From Runella sp. (GTDB taxonomy: Bacteria; Bacteroidota; Bacteroidia; Cytophagales; Spirosomataceae), in contig NZ_JAIXST010000105.1 of assembly GCF_027484545.1 (NCBI RefSeq), positions 1 to 36,496 on the forward strand: 36,496 nucleotides of DNA. Reading direction: 5' to 3'. Each line of letters opens with the position of its first letter. The stretch's first letter is position 1. Shown one piece after another: positions 31,148-36,496 of the stretch. A model generated the notes under the pieces. It ran no database searches. It had not been told where the DNA came from and saw nothing but the letters and a program-made list of their open reading frames with translations. The position numbers were made by a program, and so were the translations under genes.

Positions 31148-31633
31148 TCACAAAATCAACTCGAACTGCACTTCCCGCACGGGGCGTCCCCATTCGGAAT
31201 GAAACCGTTCGCCCGTAAACTGAAACCCAAATGTTTCGTACAAATGCAGGGCGGCCAACAGCTCGTCAAAGGTTTCAAGGTTGATTTTTTGGTAACCCAC
31301 TTTACGACAAAAATCTACGGCCTCCTGCATTAATTTCCGCCCCAAACCGCGTCCGCGAACCGAAGGGTGCAAAATAAGGGTTCGCAAATGGGCAATTTCG
31401 GGTTTTTCCTGAAAAATGATGATGGTTTCTACCATTTGCCGATCCATTTCCGCTATCCAAATCCGTTCTTTTTCATGGTTTTGATGTTGGACAAAATGGA
31501 CTAAAAACTCGGCCATTTCAATGTCATTAAGGAGGCCCATACCATACTCACGGGCATAAATATCGCCAATTAGATAGATGATGTAGCCCATGTCGCCGGG
31601 GCGAAAGTCGTTGCGGATAGTAATTTCAGACAT
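31148..31633 (-). CDS. GNAT family N-acetyltransferase
   Basis: 161 residues. The acetyl-CoA-binding motif A reads LRTLILHPSVRGRGLGRKLMQEAVDFCR, with the R-G-x-G-x-G/K loop, followed by the YQKINLETF strand and LYETFGFQFTGERF. The start FRPGDMGYIIYLIGDIYAREYG resembles GNAT domains often fused to MarR regulators, here standing alone. It acetylates an amine on an unknown substrate. Separate from the ABC gene by 91 bases, same strand. Confidence 0.9.
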   Translation of the reverse strand: MSEITIRNDFRPGDMGYIIYLIGDIYAREYGMGLLNDIEMAEFLVHFVQHQNHEKERIWIAEMDRQMVETIIIFQEKPEIAHLRTLILHPSVRGRGLGRKLMQEAVDFCRKVGYQKINLETFDELLAALHLYETFGFQFTGERFHSEWGRPVREVQFELIL

Positions 31634-31709
31634 AAGGTCTCATTAGTAGTGGGTTTGGTAATTTTAAGCTTCGGATAACTATTACTGGAAAATATTATTT
31701 GGTGAGCCC

Positions 31710-31810
31710 GTTACTTTTCTTGCTTGCCCAAGAAAAGTAACCAAAAGAAGGGCACTTTTTGCCAACGCTTCCTCGCACAGCCTGCGCGCGCCCCGCGGCA
31801 AAAAGGAGCC
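31710..31810. repeat. REP-like intergenic element with two hairpins
   Basis: A perfect 13-bp hairpin GTTACTTTTCTTG / CAAGAAAAGTAAC (31710-31741, loop CTTGCC) is followed by a second inverted pair, GGGCACTTTTTGCC (31750-31763) and GGCAAAAAGGAGCC (31797-31810), around a GC-rich middle. The AAGAAAAGTAAC-CAAAAGAAGGGC sequence recalls repeats dispersed in many bacterial genomes. It fills the gap between the GNAT and DoxX-like genes. Confidence 0.6.
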
Positions 31811-31857
31811 AACTGCACAAGGATTTTGTTTTTAATTATTTTAAGATTGGCGAACTC

Positions 31858-33144
31858 TTAAGGAACACTTTCCAGTAACCAATCAAAGGGTTTGTCGGCT
31901 AATGGAAATGGATGTTTTCGTCGTTTTAATACTACCCGTAAAGAGTCGTTTTGGACTTTTCCTTTCAGCAATACGGTGTTGGAATCGGGCAAAGAACACT
32001 GCAACGTAAACAGCGAAAGGCTATCGGTGGTGCGCTTTTTAAACGAAATGTTTTGCTTCAACGAATCGAGGCTATAGGCAAAATAAGCACGATTATAGCG
32101 GATTCGAAAAAGGGTATCAGAGGTTTGCACACTCCCGCCTGTGTATTCGTCAAACACGACATCCTTCCACCGCAGGCTATCATTCGCCATGCGTCCGTTG
32201 GTTTCAAAAGTCGTTACGTCAAAAATTCCCGTCGTGAGGAGTTCTTTCTTTGGAGTTGAATTGAACGGCTTGAGCGTACTTTCATACGAACTGTAAAAAG
32301 GTATAATAATGAACAGAATGACAAACGCCACTTTCAGCAAAAGACGCCCGTTTTGCATCCATTTTTTAGGCAGTTGATACGTGGAGGCCGGAGCAGTGGC
32401 TCGGTTCAACACGAAAAAATCAAGCAGCCGTTGGGCATCTGAAACGAGCAAAATCGTACTGTAAACAAAAAGGTGAATGGAAAACAGCTTGACGGGAATA
32501 TTGTAGGAAAGATTGAGCATCATCACATTCATAAAAACAGCGGCTGCAATGAATGCTCCCAACGTACTTGTTCGACGGTAAATCAATAAAAATCCCGCCA
32601 AACATTCGGCCGCTCCCGAAAAAACCTCGTATGGTGTGGAATACCCAATAAAAAACCACGACAGGCGCATGGGTGAAAAATCGCCAAGGGGAGTTGCCAA
32701 TTGGCTCAAACTTGGAAAGGTCATTTGCAGGGCAAAAAGCTTAATGATACCGTACAGGAAAGCCACCATAGCCACGTAGTATCGAAGGACGATAAGGAGC
32801 CAATAATAACCTTGTTCGTAGTTTTTGCGGCGCATATCAAGCAACGTCCATACAACCGTTCCTACTCCGGCAATGAGGGTAATTAGGCAAAGATAGGCGT
32901 AGACATACGAAGTATCGCCGCTGCCCGCGGGGGAAATCAATACGTCTTTGACGTGAAAAATGTATTGGTTGGCCAGCTCTACCCCCCATTTTTCGATTTG
33001 ACCGTACCATTCACCTAAGATATTAATGATGGGTAGTTGGCCCACCCATTGCAAAGGAAAAGTGTAAAAGAAGGTATAGATGACGATAAAACGAAAGATA
33101 ACCTTCCGCCAAAGCGGCCATTGGGTAGAGGAGAATGAGGGCAT
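31858..33144 (-). CDS. DoxX-like membrane protein
   Basis: 428 residues. Eight or so membrane segments occupy the first 290 residues, including WRKVIFRFIVIYTFFYTFPLQW, YYVAMVAFLYGIIKLF and the ECLAGFLLIYRRTSTLGAFIAAAVFMNVMMLN region typical of DoxX-type proteins. The C-terminal 140 residues form a soluble domain, probably periplasmic, rich in strands (DSLRWKDVVFDEYTGG, LFRIRYNRAYF). Role unknown; DoxX relatives are linked to quinones, thiols or redox stress. Divergent from the regulator gene at 33286. Confidence 0.75.
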   Translation of the reverse strand: MPSFSSTQWPLWRKVIFRFIVIYTFFYTFPLQWVGQLPIINILGEWYGQIEKWGVELANQYIFHVKDVLISPAGSGDTSYVYAYLCLITLIAGVGTVVWTLLDMRRKNYEQGYYWLLIVLRYYVAMVAFLYGIIKLFALQMTFPSLSQLATPLGDFSPMRLSWFFIGYSTPYEVFSGAAECLAGFLLIYRRTSTLGAFIAAAVFMNVMMLNLSYNIPVKLFSIHLFVYSTILLVSDAQRLLDFFVLNRATAPASTYQLPKKWMQNGRLLLKVAFVILFIIIPFYSSYESTLKPFNSTPKKELLTTGIFDVTTFETNGRMANDSLRWKDVVFDEYTGGSVQTSDTLFRIRYNRAYFAYSLDSLKQNISFKKRTTDSLSLFTLQCSLPDSNTVLLKGKVQNDSLRVVLKRRKHPFPLADKPFDWLLESVP

Positions 33145-33285
33145 AGAGTTTAGGATTTGGGGATGGTTAACGCGTAGATTTACGAAAAAATGGCTAAATT
33201 TTGACCATCTTTCTAAGCCATCGTTATAAAACCTGCAAAAAGGTACCAGAACGTGTTTTTGAAAAGAGAAAAAGACGCTAACGGG

Positions 33286-34533
33286 ATGAAGTTATTTGTA
33301 CTGCATGTGTTATTTCTGCTGATAGGGAATTGGGCCGGTGCCCAAATTTTAATCAATTACCGTGATACTCCGCCTGATATTGATGCGGACGCTCGTGATT
33401 GGAATTCTCCATTATATACGTTTAAGCAAAAAGCACAATTTGTTAAATCTCCTAATGAAGTCCGCTATGCTTTCGGTTTTGATGAAACGAATCTATACGG
33501 AATTTTCAAGGTAAAAGATAAGCATCTCACGGACCTTGCTCAGGATAAAAGCGGCAGTCCCAGAATTATGTACAATGATGCGATAGAGTTCTACATAGAT
33601 ACCCAAAATAATAGCAGTGTCTTTATGAATGATGATGATTTTCAGTTGATTATGGACTGTACAGGTCATTTGACGGTGTTTCGGGGCGGAGATAAATTTC
33701 TGATGAAAGTGGAAAGGTCTCGCGTACCTAAAGATACCGTTACCGCCCATTTTGTCATGGATTATAAAGCAAAACTTCGGGGCAGTGTCAACGATAATTC
33801 GGATGTGGATGAAGGCTATATGATAGAATTTCAGGTAGCTTGGGCGGCATTAGGCGTACGACCTAAACCGAATGAATGCTTTAAAATAGACGTTTGTCTC
33901 AACGATGCGGACGAGTTTGTAGACATTCGGCCTTTGTCAGATGAAGCTGCCATTCCTTTCTACGCATTTCAAAGTATGGAGGGAAACAACGATTTTGGGT
34001 TCCCCAACAAATGGCCGAAAGCTATTTTACACGGACAGGCCTCGGTTTGGAAAAAAATCTGGTTAGCGTTGGGGAATGCCGTTTGGGGACTCCTTGGGTT
34101 TTTTTTGGTAGAAGCAAGTTGGATGATAGTTCGATTGCAGAGAAGCAAGCCCCTTGTCATTCGGGAAAAAGTGGTTCAGGTAGTGGGACAAAAGGAGGTT
34201 AATGTGAACAAAATTTTTGTTTCAAAAGCGACACTTTTTGTTTCTGAAAATCTTCAAAAAGACCTTTTGCCCTCCGACCTTGCGGCATATTTCAACGTAA
34301 GCCTTCGCCAGCTTCAACGACAGTTCAGGGAAGAAGCCGATACTACTCCGACTGATTTAATTCGAAAAATAAAACTGGAAAAAGCGGCACAGTTGCTCAT
34401 GACATCTTCTAAAAATATTGCTGAAATTGCGTACGAATTGGGTTTTTCTGATCCTACTTATTTTTCCCGTCTTTTTAAGAAACACTTTGGAGAAACCCCC
34501 TCCAAATTTCAGGATAATGCCCGAGCAACGTAG
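33286..34533 (+). CDS. Membrane-spanning regulator: CBM9-like sensor plus AraC-type HTH
   Basis: 415 residues from the ATG at 33286 (MKLFVLHVLFLLIGNWAGAQ, a signal-like start); a GTG 33 bases upstream is less likely. Residues about 20-250 form a periplasmic CBM9-like domain (DTPPDIDADARDWNSP, NDAIEFYIDTQNN, MIEFQVAWAALG). A membrane helix follows (ALGNAVWGLLGFFLVEASWMIV), and the last 100 residues are an AraC HTH (DLLPSDLAAYFNVSLRQLQRQF, then IAEIAYELGFSDPTYFSRLFKKHFG). It thus couples sugar binding outside to DNA binding inside. The pectate lyase gene follows on the same strand and is the likely target. Confidence 0.85.
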   Translation: MKLFVLHVLFLLIGNWAGAQILINYRDTPPDIDADARDWNSPLYTFKQKAQFVKSPNEVRYAFGFDETNLYGIFKVKDKHLTDLAQDKSGSPRIMYNDAIEFYIDTQNNSSVFMNDDDFQLIMDCTGHLTVFRGGDKFLMKVERSRVPKDTVTAHFVMDYKAKLRGSVNDNSDVDEGYMIEFQVAWAALGVRPKPNECFKIDVCLNDADEFVDIRPLSDEAAIPFYAFQSMEGNNDFGFPNKWPKAILHGQASVWKKIWLALGNAVWGLLGFFLVEASWMIVRLQRSKPLVIREKVVQVVGQKEVNVNKIFVSKATLFVSENLQKDLLPSDLAAYFNVSLRQLQRQFREEADTTPTDLIRKIKLEKAAQLLMTSSKNIAEIAYELGFSDPTYFSRLFKKHFGETPSKFQDNARAT

Positions 34534-34577
34534 CTTGGCGCGATTATACCAGTTTTTGTCGTTTTTGTAACAGTCTT

Positions 34578-34608
34578 TTTGCCGCCAAAATCGGAGATTT
34601 GTACTTTG
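34578..34608 (+). promoter_or_regulatory. Candidate promoter of the pectate lyase gene
   Basis: TTTG (34578-34581), 20 bases, then TACTTTG (34602-34608), one base short of the TAnnTTTG consensus. It lies 18 bases before the ATG at 34627, between the regulator and lyase genes. Confidence 0.4.
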
Positions 34609-34626
34609 CTTATCCTCCTTCAAGTT

Positions 34627-36360
34627 ATGATACGTCAAGGCTTTTTACTGATGACTTTTTATTTTGTTTATGGGCTGATTATAGCCCAAACACTTCCTGC
34701 TTTTCCGGGTGCGGAAGGTTTTGGCGCACTGGTTGCGGGCGGGCGCGGCGGTACTGTTTACTACGTTACAAATCTCAATTGTTCGGGGCCGGGCTCTCTG
34801 CAAAATGGGCTTAATCAGGCAGGTGCTAAGTATATTTTGTTCAAAGTAAGCGGTATTATCCCCTGCGCCGCCGAAGTTTTTAAAGGAGATGTGACTATCG
34901 CCGGACAAACTTCTCCGGGAGGGATTATAGTGCGAGGAATTATTTTAGACGAAATCTACGAGCAAAATACCGTTTCCCGTAACGTCATTATTCGACACTT
35001 GCGCTCGCGCCCGAAACCCGGACAGACATTACCTAACCAAGGATACGTTTTGGACGATGGCCTGCGCCTTGATGGCGCTTCTAATGTGATGGTTGACCAT
35101 TGTTCGTTTGCTAATGCGATTGATGAATGTGTGCAAATTTCGCATTCCCGCAACATCACTATCCAAAACTGTATGCTTTCCGAAACGCTGGGAGAGCATT
35201 TCAATCTGGGGGGAATGCTCATTAACTATTCCCGTTCTGACTACCCGCAAGATAACATCAGTATTCACCATAATGTTTGGAATCGAATTGGAGGGCGGTT
35301 TCCCGAAATTTCCTGCGAGTCGCCGTATTGCAGTTCGGCACCGCTAAATATTGAAATTACGTCTAACCTTTTTTGGGACCAACAGATTCAGACGTGGTAT
35401 AACTCCTGTACTTCGGGAGGAAGCGACTGCACCAATTTCCGTTTGAATATGAATTTTACGAATAACTATGCTGTGGTGCGCAATTCGTACAATGGGCCGC
35501 TGGCATCCACTGATTTTCTGTCGAATGCCAATAATCGCCTGTTTGTGTCGGGCAATCGCCTGAGTCGTTATGCGCAATATTCAGATTATCAGTTATTTTA
35601 TTGCTGCGACGATTTCAATGCCAATGCCCCTAACACCAATTTAGGCGCGGCGCAACGATTGATGGCTCGGAATAATTTCCCGTTGATTTCACCGACACCC
35701 GCAACGGACATGCCCGATTACGCAGCTAAATATGTAGGCGCTTTTCCCCGCGACCCGATGGATAGACGCCTGCTTTCGCCGATTTCTCAAAAAAGCATTG
35801 CTCCGCAAGCCATCAACGGTTCCGATTTTTTTAATGATGCTTTTTTACTCGACTTTACCACGCCTCCTGTTCCCCCTATTGATACAGACAACGACGGGAT
35901 CCCCAATGAGTGGGAAACGGCGAACGGCCTCAATCCGAATGTACAAGACCACAACGGAATACAACTTTCTAAGAAATTTACGGGCGCGCAGGGATATACC
36001 AATTTGGAATGTTATCTCAACGAATTGTCTGATAAATTGGTGGGACAAAACGGTGTGATTGTTACGCCCCCAAGTACGACTATCACGGGTATCGAACTTA
36101 TCTCCGGCGAACGTGTATCAGTGATTATTAGTCCCAATCCTACCGAAACGGGTATTTCGGTGAAAGTGACGGGTCAAACGATTTCGCCTTGGCGATTTGA
36201 GATGATAGACAGTTTGGGAAGAATAGTAATGCAGGAAAACAACATCATAACATTAGAAAAATCGACGCTTTTGCCACGCCTGTTGCCTGGTGGTACGTAC
36301 ATTATACGGATTTACTTAGACGGGCAGACACTCTCCAAAAGGATTGTGGTCTTAAAATAA
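34627..36360 (+). CDS. Secreted pectate lyase-like protein with T9SS sorting tail
   Basis: 577 residues from the ATG at 34627 (MIRQGFLLMTFYFVYGLIIA signal peptide). The catalytic part is a parallel beta-helix of the polysaccharide lyase family 1 type: AFPGAEGFGALVAGGRGG, NVIIRHLRSRPKPG, DDGLRLDGASNVMVDHCSFAN and DECVQISHSRNITIQNC. A calcium-binding DTDNDGIPNEWE motif follows (thrombospondin-3-like). The last 80 residues (ISPNPTETGISVKV to YLDGQTLSKRIVVLK) are a type IX secretion C-terminal sorting domain. It probably cuts pectin at or beyond the cell surface, controlled by the CBM9/AraC regulator upstream. Confidence 0.9.
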   Translation: MIRQGFLLMTFYFVYGLIIAQTLPAFPGAEGFGALVAGGRGGTVYYVTNLNCSGPGSLQNGLNQAGAKYILFKVSGIIPCAAEVFKGDVTIAGQTSPGGIIVRGIILDEIYEQNTVSRNVIIRHLRSRPKPGQTLPNQGYVLDDGLRLDGASNVMVDHCSFANAIDECVQISHSRNITIQNCMLSETLGEHFNLGGMLINYSRSDYPQDNISIHHNVWNRIGGRFPEISCESPYCSSAPLNIEITSNLFWDQQIQTWYNSCTSGGSDCTNFRLNMNFTNNYAVVRNSYNGPLASTDFLSNANNRLFVSGNRLSRYAQYSDYQLFYCCDDFNANAPNTNLGAAQRLMARNNFPLISPTPATDMPDYAAKYVGAFPRDPMDRRLLSPISQKSIAPQAINGSDFFNDAFLLDFTTPPVPPIDTDNDGIPNEWETANGLNPNVQDHNGIQLSKKFTGAQGYTNLECYLNELSDKLVGQNGVIVTPPSTTITGIELISGERVSVIISPNPTETGISVKVTGQTISPWRFEMIDSLGRIVMQENNIITLEKSTLLPRLLPGGTYIIRIYLDGQTLSKRIVVLK

Positions 36361-36396
36361 ATGGGCTAACTTGCATAAGGGTGTAGGACAAGTTTA

Positions 36397-36495
36397 TTAA
36401 GCCGCCATTTTTATTAAATCGGTTACTTTATTGCACTGATTGTTTTTAAAAGCGACCCTAATATTAGCTACTTGTTGCAAACCTGTTTTAGTCCA
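36397..36495 (-). CDS. C-terminal end of an unrecognised protein (runs off right edge)
   Basis: A minus-strand frame is open from the right window edge to TAA at 36397-36399 and ends VTDLIKMAA; the visible 32 residues (WTKTGLQQVANIRVAFKN...) look like coding sequence. It is oriented toward the pectate lyase gene. Too short to assign. Confidence 0.4.
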   Translation of the reverse strand, partial: WTKTGLQQVANIRVAFKNNQCNKVTDLIKMAA

Positions 36496-36496
36496 C

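Overview
The window is most likely chromosomal DNA of a Bacteroidota bacterium, probably Cytophagales (the rank is inference). Direct signs are promoters of the TTTG / TAnnTTTG type (for example 3143-3173 and 17088-17095), the near absence of Shine-Dalgarno sequences, and a secreted pectate lyase ending in a type IX secretion sorting tail. Base composition is moderate to AT-rich, apart from one strikingly GC-rich block at about 10,440-10,610.

Left half, about 1-19,610: a defence and mobile-gene island. It opens with a graveyard of type IV (AbiE) toxin-antitoxin genes: a partial AbiEii toxin running off the left edge, an AbiEi antitoxin with a rump toxin, and a further toxin scrap. Next come a PIN-like protein, a decayed reading frame, a 54-residue ORF behind a consensus promoter, and two unrecognised convergent genes. 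An intact AbiE pair (5397-6941) is flanked on both sides by two close paralogues of a small membrane-anchored protein. The right-hand copy follows a radical SAM/SPASM enzyme with a PqqD-like N-terminal domain. Then come a serine recombinase, a small hypothetical gene with a GC-rich structured leader, a DUF2958 gene and another intact AbiE pair (11174-12882) with a clear operator.

The core of interest is 13,107-19,476. A serine/threonine kinase gene is followed one base later by a TPR protein gene. These converge on an ImmA/IrrE-type metalloprotease and XRE repressor pair. The repressor is divergent from a three-gene ubiquitin-like conjugation operon: a multi-ubiquitin protein, a Prok-E2_E type E2, and a JAB deubiquitinase fused to a ThiF-type E1. 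The shared intergenic region is full of dyads and TTGCT half-sites. My hypothesis is that the XRE/protease pair is a CapH/CapP-like switch that turns on a compact ubiquitin-like defence module. The island ends at a tRNA-Phe gene with its 3' end facing the island, as expected of a tRNA-associated integration site.

Right half, about 19,897-36,496: mostly ordinary chromosome. It holds a TPR-type lipoprotein, a large membrane protein whose coding sequence carries two heptanucleotide tandem repeats (possible phase variation), an IscS-like cysteine desulfurase, VOC and YdeI-like proteins, and a remnant of a WYL-type regulator. It also holds a YhdJ-like methyltransferase with an apparently frameshifted companion (probably a restriction enzyme), an ABC exporter, a GNAT acetyltransferase, a REP-like hairpin element, a DoxX-like membrane protein, a membrane-spanning CBM9/AraC regulator and a secreted pectate lyase. 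The end of another gene enters from the right edge.
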